A stretch of DNA of 10,731 nucleotides from Pseudomonadota bacterium (lineage in GTDB: Bacteria; Pseudomonadota; Gammaproteobacteria; Xanthomonadales; Xanthomonadaceae). The notes beneath the pieces were generated by a model. That model was not told where the DNA came from. It saw nothing but the letters and a program-made list of their open reading frames with translations, and searched no databases. The first letter of the stretch is position 1. Each line of letters begins with the position of its first letter. The stretch lies in the NCBI GenBank assembly GCA_023392975.1, contig JAEWNA010000313.1:1-10731 (forward strand). The letters run 5' to 3'. The position numbers and the translations under genes are program-made. Shown here piece by piece: positions 1-8,019 of the stretch.

Positions 1-32
1 TGTCGCACAGGGCGGAGGCAGGGCGCACCGCT

Positions 33-38
33 TATAAT
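33..38 (+). promoter_or_regulatory. Candidate -10 box upstream of ffh
   Basis: A perfect TATAAT hexamer lies 28 nt upstream of the ffh ATG, in an otherwise GC-rich leader. With a 17-nt spacer the -35 position would fall at 10-15 (gggcgg), which does not match TTGACA, so the assignment rests on the -10 alone. Seen in sequence; its promoter role is inference. Confidence 0.4.
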
Positions 39-66
39 CGCCGCCCTTTCCGCCGCGGTGCCCGCC

Positions 67-1434
67 ATGTTCGAGTCCCTCACCCAGCGTCTGTCCGGCA
101 CCATCGAGCGCCTGCGCGGGCGCGGCCGGCTGACCGAGGAGAACATCCGCGAGGCGACCCGCGAGGTCCGCATCGCCCTGCTCGAGGCCGACGTCGCGCT
201 GCCGGTCGTCCAGGCCCTCATCGAGCGGATCAAGGTTCGCGCCGTCGGCCAGGAAGTGCTCAAGTCGCTGACGCCCGGCCAGGCGCTGATCAAGGTCGTC
301 CGCGACGAACTGACCGCGGTCATGGGCTCGGCCGCCGCCGACCTCAACCTCAACGTGCCGGCGCCAGCGGTCGTGCTGATGGCCGGCCTGCAAGGCGCGG
401 GAAAGACCACCACGGTCGGCAAGCTCGCGAAGCACCTCAAGGAGCGCCGCAAGAAGAAGGTGATGGTGGTCTCCGCCGACGTCTACCGCCCGGCCGCGAT
501 CGAGCAGCTGAAGACGCTGGCGCAGCAGGTCGACGTGCTGTTCTTCCCGTCCAGCGCCGACCAGAAGCCCGAGGCGATCGTGAAGGCCGCGATCGAGGAC
601 GCCCGCAAATCCTATGTCGACGTGCTGATCGTCGATACCGCCGGCCGCCTCGCCATCGACGAGGCGATGATGGCCGAGATCAAGGCGCTGCACGCCGCGG
701 TCAACCCGGTCGAGACCCTGTTCGTGGTCGACGCGATGACCGGCCAGGACGCCGCCAACACCGCCAAGGCCTTCAGCGAGGCGCTGCCGCTGACCGGCGT
801 GGTGCTGACCAAGACCGACGGCGACGCCCGCGGCGGCGCGGCGCTGAGCGTGCGCTACGTCACCGGCCGGCCGATCAAGTTCATCGGCACCGGCGAGAAG
901 ACCGATGGCCTGGACGTGTTCCACCCGGACCGCGTCGCCAGCCGCATCCTCGACATGGGCGACGTGCTGTCGCTGGTCGAGCAGGTCGAGCAGCAGGTCG
1001 ACAAGGACAAGGCCGCGAAGCTGGCCGAGAAGGTCGTGAAGGGCAAGAAGTTCGACCTGAACGACATGAAGGACCAGCTCGAGCAGATGCAGAACATGGG
1101 CGGCCTGCACGGCCTCATGGACAAGCTGCCGGGCATGGGCCAGATCCCGGACAACGTCAAGAACCAGGTCACCGGCAAGGAAGTGCCGCGGATGATCGCG
1201 ATCATCAACTCGATGACCAAGAAGGAGCGCCGCCATCCCGACCTGCTGAACGGCTCCCGCCGCGCCCGCATCGCGAAGGGCGCCGGCATGACCCCGGCCG
1301 ACGTCAACCGTCTGATGAAGCAGTACATGCAGATGGAAAAGATGATGAGCAAGCTCAGCCAGGGCGGCATGAAAGGGCTGATGCGGGGCATGAAGGGCAT
1401 GATGGGCGGCCGCGGGGGCATGCCGTTCAGGTGA
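67..1434 (+). CDS. ffh: Signal recognition particle protein Ffh (SRP54 GTPase)
   Basis: Ffh is the protein subunit of the signal recognition particle. With 4.5S RNA it binds signal sequences emerging from the ribosome and delivers the complex to FtsY at the inner membrane. The 455-aa product has the full architecture: N-terminal helical bundle (about 1-90), NG GTPase domain with G1 GLQGAGKTT at 107-115, G3 DTAGR at 190-194 and G4-region TKTDGDARGG at 248-257, then the M domain from about residue 300. The RNA-binding helix-turn signature GSRRARIAKGAG is at 396-407, and a methionine-rich, glycine-rich tail (MEKMMSK, MKGMMGG) supplies the hydrophobic groove. Length is normal for the family. The frame is open from a GTG at 58, but the ATG at 67 gives the canonical MFESLTQRL start. 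The stop codon lies inside the first hairpin of a downstream array. Confidence 0.97.
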   Translation: MFESLTQRLSGTIERLRGRGRLTEENIREATREVRIALLEADVALPVVQALIERIKVRAVGQEVLKSLTPGQALIKVVRDELTAVMGSAAADLNLNVPAPAVVLMAGLQGAGKTTTVGKLAKHLKERRKKKVMVVSADVYRPAAIEQLKTLAQQVDVLFFPSSADQKPEAIVKAAIEDARKSYVDVLIVDTAGRLAIDEAMMAEIKALHAAVNPVETLFVVDAMTGQDAANTAKAFSEALPLTGVVLTKTDGDARGGAALSVRYVTGRPIKFIGTGEKTDGLDVFHPDRVASRILDMGDVLSLVEQVEQQVDKDKAAKLAEKVVKGKKFDLNDMKDQLEQMQNMGGLHGLMDKLPGMGQIPDNVKNQVTGKEVPRMIAIINSMTKKERRHPDLLNGSRRARIAKGAGMTPADVNRLMKQYMQMEKMMSKLSQGGMKGLMRGMKGMMGGRGGMPFR

Positions 1435-1546
1435 TCGGGCGATGCCCGATCACCCCCAAAGTGTGCTTCGCGAAACTTTGGGCCCGGTCGGTGCGCTTCC
1501 ACACCCCATTCGTGCCTTCGGCACGAATCGCCCCTAACTCAGGGGC
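1431..1546. repeat. Cluster of four hairpins between ffh and rpsP
   Basis: Four inverted repeats follow one another in about 115 nt. The first is GTGATCGGGC (1431-1440) with GCCCGATCAC (1444-1453), a perfect 10-bp stem with a 3-nt loop that includes the ffh stop. The second is CCCAAAGT (1455-1462) with ACTTTGGG (1475-1482), with a TTCGCGAA palindrome inside its loop. The third is ATTCGTGCC (1508-1516) with GGCACGAAT (1520-1528), a perfect 9-bp stem with a TTC loop. The fourth is GCCCCT (1530-1535) with AGGGGC (1541-1546). No T-run follows any stem. They could end ffh transcription, stabilise its 3' end or be a repetitive intergenic element; the sequence alone cannot choose. The rest of the gap to rpsP holds only a weak promoter candidate. 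Confidence 0.6.
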
Positions 1547-1604
1547 TTGGCCGTGGACTGGATGGATTTTCGGCCCTGGATTTCCCCAGTTCCTGGTTTC
1601 CCGC

Positions 1605-1610
1605 TATACT
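1605..1610 (+). promoter_or_regulatory. Weak candidate -10 box for the rpsP operon
   Basis: TATACT (5 of 6 matches to TATAAT) lies 50 nt upstream of the rpsP ATG, after the hairpin cluster. The -35 candidates at 1581-1587 (tttccc/ttcccc) match TTGACA at only 3 of 6 positions. A promoter here would let rpsP-rimM-trmD be transcribed independently of ffh. This is inference from a single hexamer. Confidence 0.35.
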
Positions 1611-1660
1611 TGCCGGCTTACCCTGCCATTCCGGCAGCTGGGCAACACCGAAGCATACCT

Positions 1661-1933
1661 ATGGTCAAGATCCGTCTCACCCGCGGCGGCGCCAAGAAGC
1701 GCCCCTTCTACCACATCATCGTCACCGACAGCCGCAGCTCGCGCGACGGCCGCAACATCGAGCGTCTGGGTTACTACAACCCGATCGCCGCCGGCAACGA
1801 GAAGCGCATCGAACTCGATCTGGAGCGCGCCAAGCACTGGATCGGTACCGGCGCCCAGATGACCGACAAGGTCGCCGACCTGTACAAGCAGGCCGCGAAG
1901 CAGGCCGCCGAGGCCGCGGCCCCCGCCGCCTGA
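1661..1933 (+). CDS. rpsP: 30S ribosomal protein S16
   Basis: S16 is a primary/secondary binding protein of the 16S rRNA 5' domain and is needed for efficient 30S assembly. The 90-aa product starts with the family hallmark MVKIRLTRGGAKKRPFYHI and continues with VTDSRSSRDGRNIERLGYYNP, which covers the conserved core. The C-terminus is an Ala/Lys-rich tail (KQAAKQAAEAAAPAA) of the variable kind seen in proteobacterial S16. The open frame extends upstream to 1547, but that extension runs through the likely promoter and lacks family similarity, so the ATG at 1661 is chosen. It has no clear Shine-Dalgarno sequence. It is the first gene of rpsP-rimM-trmD, with rimM 35 nt downstream beyond a stable hairpin. 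Confidence 0.97.
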   Translation: MVKIRLTRGGAKKRPFYHIIVTDSRSSRDGRNIERLGYYNPIAAGNEKRIELDLERAKHWIGTGAQMTDKVADLYKQAAKQAAEAAAPAA

Positions 1934-1938
1934 TCCGC

Positions 1939-1959
1939 GGGCCGCGCGACGCGCGGCCC
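1939..1959 (+). other. Intercistronic GC hairpin between rpsP and rimM
   Basis: GGGCCGCGC (1939-1947) pairs with GCGCGGCCC (1951-1959) through a GAC loop, a perfect 9-bp GC stem. It begins 5 nt after the rpsP stop and ends 9 nt before the rimM ATG. No T-run follows, so full termination is unlikely. It may attenuate transcription, protect the rpsP 3' end or occlude rimM initiation, any of which would lower RimM relative to S16. The stem is seen; the role is inference. Confidence 0.55.
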
Positions 1960-1968
1960 CGCCTCTGC

Positions 1969-2481
1969 ATGAAAGACCCGACGCGCCGCATCCTCGTAGG
2001 CAGGATCCACGGCGCGTTCGGCGTGCGTGGCGAAGTGAAACTCGAGTCCCTGACAGAGCCCGAAGGCAACCTGCTGCGCTACCAGCCGTGGGTCCTGCGC
2101 GACGCGCAGGGCCGTGAGCGCACGATCGAGGGTGCCCGCGCCCGTCCGGGCGGGAAGGGCCTGATCGGCACGCTGCCGGGCGTCGACGACCGCGACGTCG
2201 CCGAGGCCCTGCGTGGCGCCGAACTGTTCGTTCCGCGCAGCGCCCTGCCGCCGCCGCGCGACGGCGAGTTCTACTGGATCGACCTCGAAGGCCTGCGCGT
2301 CGAGAACGTCGAAGGCGTCGATTTCGGCACGGTCGCGTCGGTCTTCTCCAACGGCGCCAACGACGTGCTGGTGGTCCGCGGCGATCGCGAACGCATGATT
2401 CCCTGGCGGCGCCCCGACTACGTGCGCGAGCTGGATTTCGACGCCGGCCGCATCGTCGTCGACTGGGACGCGGATTTCTGA
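1969..2481 (+). CDS. rimM: Ribosome maturation factor RimM
   Basis: RimM binds S19 in the 30S head and assists late maturation of the 16S rRNA 3' domain. The 170-aa protein has the usual two-barrel layout. The N-terminal RimM domain opens with ILVGRIHGAFGVRGEVKL (about 8-25). The C-terminal PRC-barrel begins at GEFYWIDLEGL (from residue 99), the family's YYW-like signature. The protein ends in GRIVVDWDADF, matching the canonical RimM C-terminus. One deviation is MIPWRRPDYV where most relatives have IPF followed by a short loop. Length is normal. The ATG at 1969 lies just after a GC hairpin and has no visible Shine-Dalgarno sequence, so translation may depend on coupling or an unstructured start region. 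trmD follows after 17 nt. Confidence 0.96.
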   Translation: MKDPTRRILVGRIHGAFGVRGEVKLESLTEPEGNLLRYQPWVLRDAQGRERTIEGARARPGGKGLIGTLPGVDDRDVAEALRGAELFVPRSALPPPRDGEFYWIDLEGLRVENVEGVDFGTVASVFSNGANDVLVVRGDRERMIPWRRPDYVRELDFDAGRIVVDWDADF

Positions 2482-2498
2482 GCGCCATTGCGGCCGCC

Positions 2499-3266
2499 AT
2501 GCGCATCGACCTCGTCAGCCTGTTCCCCGAATTCGTCGCCCAGATCGCCGGACATGGCGTGGTCGGGCGGGCGCAGGAGCGCGCGCTGCTGGCGCTGCAC
2601 GGCTGGAACCCGCGCGACTACGCGGAAGGGAACTACCGCCGGGTCGACGACCGGCCGTTCGGCGGGGGGCCGGGCATGGTCATGCTGATCGACCCGCTGC
2701 GCGCCGCGCTGCAAGCCGCCCGCGCCGCCGATCCGGCGCCCGCCCGGGTGATCTACCTCAGCCCGCAGGGGGTGTCGCTGACCCAGGCGAAGGCACGGGC
2801 ACTCGCCGAACTGCCGCGGCTGATCCTGCTCTGCGGCCGCTACGAGGGCGTCGACGAGCGCCTGCTGGCGTCCGAGGTCGACGAGGAGCTGTCGATCGGC
2901 GACTACGTGCTGTCCGGAGGCGAACTGGCCGCGGCGGTGGTCGTGGACGCCGTCGCCCGGCTGCTGCCCGGGGCGCTGAACGACGCCGAATCGGCCGCCC
3001 AGGACAGTTTCGAGGGCGAGGACGGCCTGCTGGACTGCCCGCATTACACCCGCCCCGTGGAACATACCCTGGGCAGCGTTCCACCCGTGCTGCTGTCTGG
3101 CAACCACGCCGAGATCGCGAAATGGCGGCGCCAGCAGTCGCTGGGCCGGACCTGGCTGCGCCGGCCGGACCTGATCGACCGGGATGCCCTGTCGAAGGCC
3201 GACCGGGCCCTGCTCGAGGCCTTCCTGGCGGAGCGTGGACCCGCCGGCACATTCCCGGAAGCCTGA
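2499..3266 (+). CDS. trmD: tRNA (guanine37-N1)-methyltransferase TrmD
   Basis: TrmD transfers a methyl group from S-adenosylmethionine to N1 of G37 next to the anticodon, preventing +1 frameshifting; it is essential in many bacteria. The 255-aa product is a SPOUT-class enzyme. The N-terminus MRIDLVSLFPE is canonical. The trefoil-knot AdoMet site is formed by GRYEGVDER (113-121) and IGDYVLSGGE (133-142). The catalytic aspartate falls at residue 169 (QDSF), the same number as the known E. coli residue, followed by LLDCPHYTRP. The ATG at 2499 is preferred over an ATG 11 nt upstream that opens a different frame. The gene lies 17 nt after rimM and should be co-transcribed with it. rplS follows after 164 nt, an unusually long gap for this operon. 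Confidence 0.97.
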   Translation: MRIDLVSLFPEFVAQIAGHGVVGRAQERALLALHGWNPRDYAEGNYRRVDDRPFGGGPGMVMLIDPLRAALQAARAADPAPARVIYLSPQGVSLTQAKARALAELPRLILLCGRYEGVDERLLASEVDEELSIGDYVLSGGELAAAVVVDAVARLLPGALNDAESAAQDSFEGEDGLLDCPHYTRPVEHTLGSVPPVLLSGNHAEIAKWRRQQSLGRTWLRRPDLIDRDALSKADRALLEAFLAERGPAGTFPEA

Positions 3267-3301
3267 GCGGGCGCCCCTAGCGCCGCACGGAAAATTTCCT
3301 T

Positions 3302-3307
3302 TACAAT
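3302..3307 (+). promoter_or_regulatory. Candidate internal -10 box upstream of rplS
   Basis: TACAAT (5 of 6 matches to TATAAT) sits in a short AT-rich patch 35 nt after trmD stops, with no recognisable -35 at 16-18 nt spacing. If active it would start a transcript with a leader of roughly 115 nt before rplS. The AT-rich patch (aaaatttcctttacaat) stands out sharply from its GC-rich surroundings. Confidence 0.35.
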
Positions 3308-3312
3308 GTGCG

Positions 3313-3430
3313 GCTTACCGTCGAACAGGATGGTAAGCAGGATATGCCATGACGCGGGTCCACGTGCACTCGCGCAATTACAGCTTCGGCCCACGACGGC
3401 CGGGCACCAACAACAAGGCTCACCGCAACC
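3313..3430 (+). ncRNA. Candidate structured 5' leader of rplS
   Basis: Three stem-loops fit into the 118 nt before the rplS ATG. They are GCTTACC (3313-3319) with GGTAAGC (3332-3338); CGCGGGT (3353-3359) with ACTCGCG (3368-3374), one G-U pair; and CGGCC (3387-3391) with GGCCG (3398-3402). The last 28 nt before the ATG are unpaired and A/C-rich. Ribosomal protein operons are commonly autoregulated through such leaders, and an L19 leader RNA is known in Bacillota. Whether this one binds L19 is inference. Confidence 0.35.
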
Positions 3431-3829
3431 ATGAACAAGCCCTCGCTCAACACGCTGCTGCAGCAGTTCGAAGCCGAACAGGTCCAGCGCCAGCTGCCGA
3501 ACTTCGGCCCCGGCGACACCGTCATCGTCAACGTCAAGGTCAAGGAAGGCAATCGCGAACGCGTCCAGGCCTACGAAGGCGTGGTGATCGGCAAGAAGAA
3601 CGCCGGCCTCAACTCGTCGTTCACGGTGCGCAAGATCTCGCACGGCTACGGCGTCGAGCGCGTGTTCCAGACCCACAGCGCCGCGATCGACTCGGTCACG
3701 GTCAAGCGCCGCGGCGCGGTCCGCGCCGGCAAGCTGTACTACCTGCGCAACCTCGAGGGCAAGAAGGCGCGCATCAAGGAAGATCTCTCGATGTACGCCA
3801 AGGCGAAGAACGAAGCCAGCGCCGGCTGA
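3431..3829 (+). CDS. rplS: 50S ribosomal protein L19
   Basis: L19 lies at the subunit interface of the 50S particle and contributes to intersubunit bridges with 16S rRNA. The 132-aa sequence is typical throughout: FGPGDTVIVNVKVKEGNRERVQAYEGVVI in the first half, then KISHGYGVERVF and the terminal KLYYLRNLEGKKARIKED. It carries a short Lys/Ala-rich C-terminal extension (AKAKNEASAG), common in proteobacteria. The ATG at 3431 gives the standard MNKPSLNTLL-type start; AAGG about 13 nt upstream is only a weak ribosome binding site. It is the last gene of the S16-RimM-TrmD-L19 operon and is followed within 25 nt by a strong hairpin. The structured gap upstream suggests it is also expressed or regulated separately. 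Confidence 0.97.
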   Translation: MNKPSLNTLLQQFEAEQVQRQLPNFGPGDTVIVNVKVKEGNRERVQAYEGVVIGKKNAGLNSSFTVRKISHGYGVERVFQTHSAAIDSVTVKRRGAVRAGKLYYLRNLEGKKARIKEDLSMYAKAKNEASAG

Positions 3830-3851
3830 TCAGCACTGTCGCCGCATCCGC

Positions 3852-3875
3852 AACGGCCGCCTCAGGGCGGCCGTT
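3852..3875 (+). terminator. Hairpin terminator after rplS
   Basis: AACGGCCGCC (3852-3861) and GGCGGCCGTT (3866-3875) form a perfect 10-bp stem with a TCAG loop, 22 nt after the rplS stop. The stem ends in TT and is followed by cgcgttt rather than a long T-run, so termination may be imperfect. Its position at the end of the operon, before a convergent gene, supports the call. Confidence 0.7.
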
Positions 3876-3968
3876 CGCGTTTGCGGAGGCGTGCATTCGC
3901 CGGGACGCTCTTCAGGCATCGCGCGTTCCAGGGGCGTGCGCTGTCCGCGTCGGACGCGCTTTCCCGGG

Positions 3969-4748
3969 TCAGGGCTGCGCGCCCGCGTGCATCGCCATCA
4001 CGATCCCGGCCACGAAGCCGACGAGCATCGGGAGCGCGATGTAACCGAAGACGGTCAACAGGGCGCGGAGCAGCGTGCCGAGCCGATGTTCCGGCGTGCG
4101 GAACGTGTCCCACAGCGCGAACGCCTGGTACACGATGAACAGCAGGCCGCTGCCGAGCAGCGCCAGGGGCATCCACGCGCCACCGCTGGTGATCATGTGG
4201 ATCGGCATTCAGGCCAGGTTGGTCACGCACATGAAGGCGAAGATGAAGGCGTTGATCGCCAGATGCTCGCCGTAGCTGCGCCGTCCGTCCATGAACCACC
4301 GGCTCAGCAGCGCGATGATCGGCAACTGCACCATCAGCCCGAGCGAATGGTTGACCATCAGCGCCTTCACGAACGCGGCGGTGTCGGCGGCTTCCTTCGC
4401 CGGCAGGCCCGCGGTCATGGGCGAATAGTCGAACGGGAATTTCGAGTACACCAGTGCGCACAGGCCGGCGAGCAGGACCAGCATCGACAGCGGATTGAAG
4501 TAGCGGATGCGGTGCCCGTCGAGATAGGCGTTGATCGTGCGTCCCGGGTGCAACGCGAGTGCGCGGATGGCCACCAGCAACCCGCGATCGACGTGGAAGA
4601 TCGCGTGCGGGATCTCGTGCAGCAGGTGGGGCAGGATGAGCGCATGGATCTCGCCGCGTTGTCCGCACTGGTGGCAGAACGCGCCGCACAGCACCGTGTC
4701 GCGGTTGACGCAGGTTCCGGCCGGCGCGATCGCGTGCGGGCCCGTCAT
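3969..4748 (-). pseudogene. DUF3667-type zinc-ribbon membrane protein split by an in-frame TGA
   Basis: Two ORFs lie in the same frame with only a TGA (4211-4209) between them; the next codon is ATG. Joined, they make a single protein of about 259 residues. The first part (179 aa) has an N-terminal Cys cluster (C13, C21, FCHQCGQ with C25 and C28), a conserved-looking helix (LPHLLHEIPHAIFHVDRGLL) and about three membrane segments (84-103, 135-152, 162-179). The second part (79 aa) has two more (about 12-33 and 50-72). This matches the DUF3667 layout of a zinc ribbon followed by membrane helices; function is unknown. The first CxxC knuckle appears lost: C13-V-N-R16 has Arg where Cys is expected, though C21 might compensate. 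Both defects point to decay, but reinitiation at the abutting ATG, readthrough or a sequencing error are not excluded. The start at 4748 (MTGPHA) puts the Cys cluster near the N-terminus; an upstream ATG at 4805 is possible. Confidence 0.65.
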
Positions 4749-4846
4749 CTCGGGTCGATCAGCGTGCGGAGGCCGGTACCATAACGTAGCGCTCGGTGCG
4801 ATCATCGCCCGGCGTCACACTCGCACCATTCTCCCGTCGACCCGCG

Positions 4847-5245
4847 ATGCACAGCGAAACCGCCACCGTCCGCCTCGATCTCTGGCTCTGGGCCGCGCGC
4901 TTCTTTCGGACGCGCAGCCTCGCCAAGACGGCGATCGAGACCGGCAAGGTCGAGGTCGACGGGCAGCGCGCGAAGGCCTCGCGCAGCGTGCGCGCGGGCG
5001 ACGCGCTGCGCATCGCGCGCGGCGACGAGGTGTTCGAGATCACGGTGCTGGCGCTCAGCGACCAGCGTGGTCCGGCGTCGGTCGCGCAGACGCTCTACGT
5101 CGAGTCCGAAGCCTCGAAGGCGCGGCGCGCGGAGACGCTGGCGACGCTCCGCGCGGCACGCGCCGGCTACCAGCCGCCGGAGACGAAACCGGACAAGCGT
5201 GCGCGCCGGCTGATCCGCGCGCTGGGCGACATCGACGCGACCTGA
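4847..5245 (+). CDS. hslR: Heat shock protein 15 (S4-domain RNA-binding protein)
   Basis: Hsp15 binds free 50S subunits that still carry a nascent chain and tRNA after abortive translation and helps recycle them. The 132-aa product has an S4 RNA-binding domain at about residues 9-60: VRLDLWLWAARFFRTRSLA, then VEVDGQRAKASRSVRAGDALRI. A basic C-terminal region (PDKRARRLIRALGDID) follows, as in E. coli Hsp15 (133 aa). The frame is open to 4796, but the ATG at 4847 gives the family-typical short lead before the S4 domain. The gene is divergent from the DUF3667 remnant across 98 nt in which I see no clear promoter, and its stop is 7 nt from the stop of the convergent short ORF. Confidence 0.92.
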   Translation: MHSETATVRLDLWLWAARFFRTRSLAKTAIETGKVEVDGQRAKASRSVRAGDALRIARGDEVFEITVLALSDQRGPASVAQTLYVESEASKARRAETLATLRAARAGYQPPETKPDKRARRLIRALGDIDAT

Positions 5246-5252
5246 GGCGCGC

Positions 5253-5465
5253 TCATGCCTCCAGCAGCACGTACGGCACGACCTGCCGCTTCCACGCGGC
5301 GCCGACGCGGTCGTTGACCTGCGGCGCGCCCATCGAATCGCGGCAATAGCCGCGGATGCCGACGACCACCAGCGGATGCCGGTCGCGATCAATGGCGAAG
5401 GGCGCGATGCGCGCGGCGAGCGCGTCGGCGCCGAGTCGGGGACGTTCCGAGGCCAGCATCGGCAT
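5253..5465 (-). CDS. 70-aa ORF, apparent internally deleted remnant
   Basis: The ORF encodes 70 residues. Residues from about 5 to 52 look like the start of an ordinary globular protein, with a hydrophobic strand and conserved-looking turn (HPLVVVGIRGYCRDSMG, then VNDR). I recall uncharacterised proteins of roughly 150-200 aa with a start of this kind, continuing GIYDDA-like after NDR and ending PYVLLEA-like. Here VNDR passes almost directly to VGAAWKRQVVPYVLLEA, as if about 100 codons had been lost in frame. That family memory could not be checked. Alternatively it is a genuine small protein. No good Shine-Dalgarno sequence is visible; ATGs at 5465 and 5459 are both possible starts. It converges on hslR with 7 nt between stops, leaving no room for a terminator. 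Confidence 0.45.
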   Translation of the reverse strand: MPMLASERPRLGADALAARIAPFAIDRDRHPLVVVGIRGYCRDSMGAPQVNDRVGAAWKRQVVPYVLLEA

Positions 5466-5491
5466 GGCAGGCGCCCTTGCTCCGATGACGA

Positions 5492-5520
5492 AACGACACG
5501 GGCGCAGTGCCCGTGTCGTT
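5492..5520. terminator. 12-bp perfect hairpin between katG and the 70-aa ORF
   Basis: AACGACACGGGC (5492-5503) and GCCCGTGTCGTT (5509-5520) form a perfect 12-bp stem with a 5-nt loop. On the - strand it is followed by TCG after GTCGTTT, a minimal T-tract. It lies 118 nt beyond the katG stop and 27 nt upstream of the 70-aa ORF start, so it could act as a backup katG terminator that shields the ORF from read-through. Confidence 0.55.
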
Positions 5521-5595
5521 CCGGATCAACGCCGGAGGATTCGCGGAGCGGACAGCGATCGCGGCGCTGCCGCCGCTCCAATGCCGTCGCGATGC

Positions 5596-5624
5596 CGGCG
5601 CGGGGCGTGTCGTGCCCCGCGCCG
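5596..5624 (-). terminator. Probable katG terminator hairpin
   Basis: CGGCGCGGGGC (5596-5606) and GCCCCGCGCCG (5614-5624) form a perfect 11-bp stem with a 7-nt loop, starting 13 nt past the katG stop codon. No T-run follows on the - strand. The remaining sequence between this hairpin and 5520 shows nothing further. Confidence 0.6.
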
Positions 5625-5637
5625 CACCACACTCGGC

Positions 5638-7872
<2,235 letters not shown>

Positions 7873-7900
7873 GGGCTGACTCCGTTGAGGGTGTCGGGCC

Positions 7901-7906
7901 AATCTA
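7901..7906 (-). promoter_or_regulatory. Candidate katG -10 box
   Basis: TAGATT on the - strand (4 of 6 to TATAAT) lies 28 nt upstream of the katG ATG. The -35 position at 17-nt spacing (7929-7924, TGTCCC) is poor, as is common at activator-dependent promoters, and it directly abuts the OxyR-like box. Confidence 0.4.
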
Positions 7907-7929
7907 TGCCTGCCTGACCGAAAGGGACA

Positions 7930-7966
7930 GTCGAATGATGCGATCCATTCGATAGTGAAAAGCTAT
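7930..7966 (-). promoter_or_regulatory. OxyR-type operator upstream of katG
   Basis: Read on the - strand, the region fits the four-quartet OxyR pattern ATAG-N7-CTAT-N7-ATAG-N7-CTAT. The first two quartets are exact (ATAG at 7966-7963, CTAT at 7955-7952). The third is ATCG (3 of 4) and the fourth CGAC (2 of 4), all with exact 7-nt spacing. The box ends next to the likely -35 element of katG, the usual location for activation by OxyR through RNA polymerase contact. The strong half is also a CGATAG-N7-CTATCG inverted repeat. The oxyR gene itself is not in this window. Confidence 0.65.
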
Positions 7967-7971
7967 CGATA

Positions 7972-8009
7972 GACGCCCGACCGCGGCACAGGGCCTCGTG
8001 CCGGGCGTC
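7972..8009 (-). terminator. Terminator after the DUF937 gene
   Basis: GACGCCC (7972-7978) pairs with GGGCGTC (8003-8009), and GGCAC (7985-7989) with GTGCC (7998-8002), giving a bulged GC stem 10 nt after the DUF937 stop. On the - strand it is followed by TATCGATAGCTTTTC, which includes a short T-run. It separates the DUF937 gene from the katG promoter region, which starts immediately beyond it. Confidence 0.55.
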
Positions 8010-8019
8010 CGACCAGCTC

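Noticed and set aside
58..66. GTG start for ffh three codons upstream
   Set aside because: The ATG at 67 matches the canonical Ffh N-terminus (MFESLTQRL); the extra MPA has no support.
1431..1862. GTG-started + strand ORF from the ffh stop through rpsP
   Set aside because: It runs through the hairpin cluster and out of frame over rpsP, with no protein-like composition.
3349..4044. + strand ORF overlapping the rplS leader and gene
   Set aside because: Within rplS it is an out-of-frame, Arg/Gln-rich shadow. Its only interest is that it starts inside the candidate leader, but there is no evidence that it is translated.
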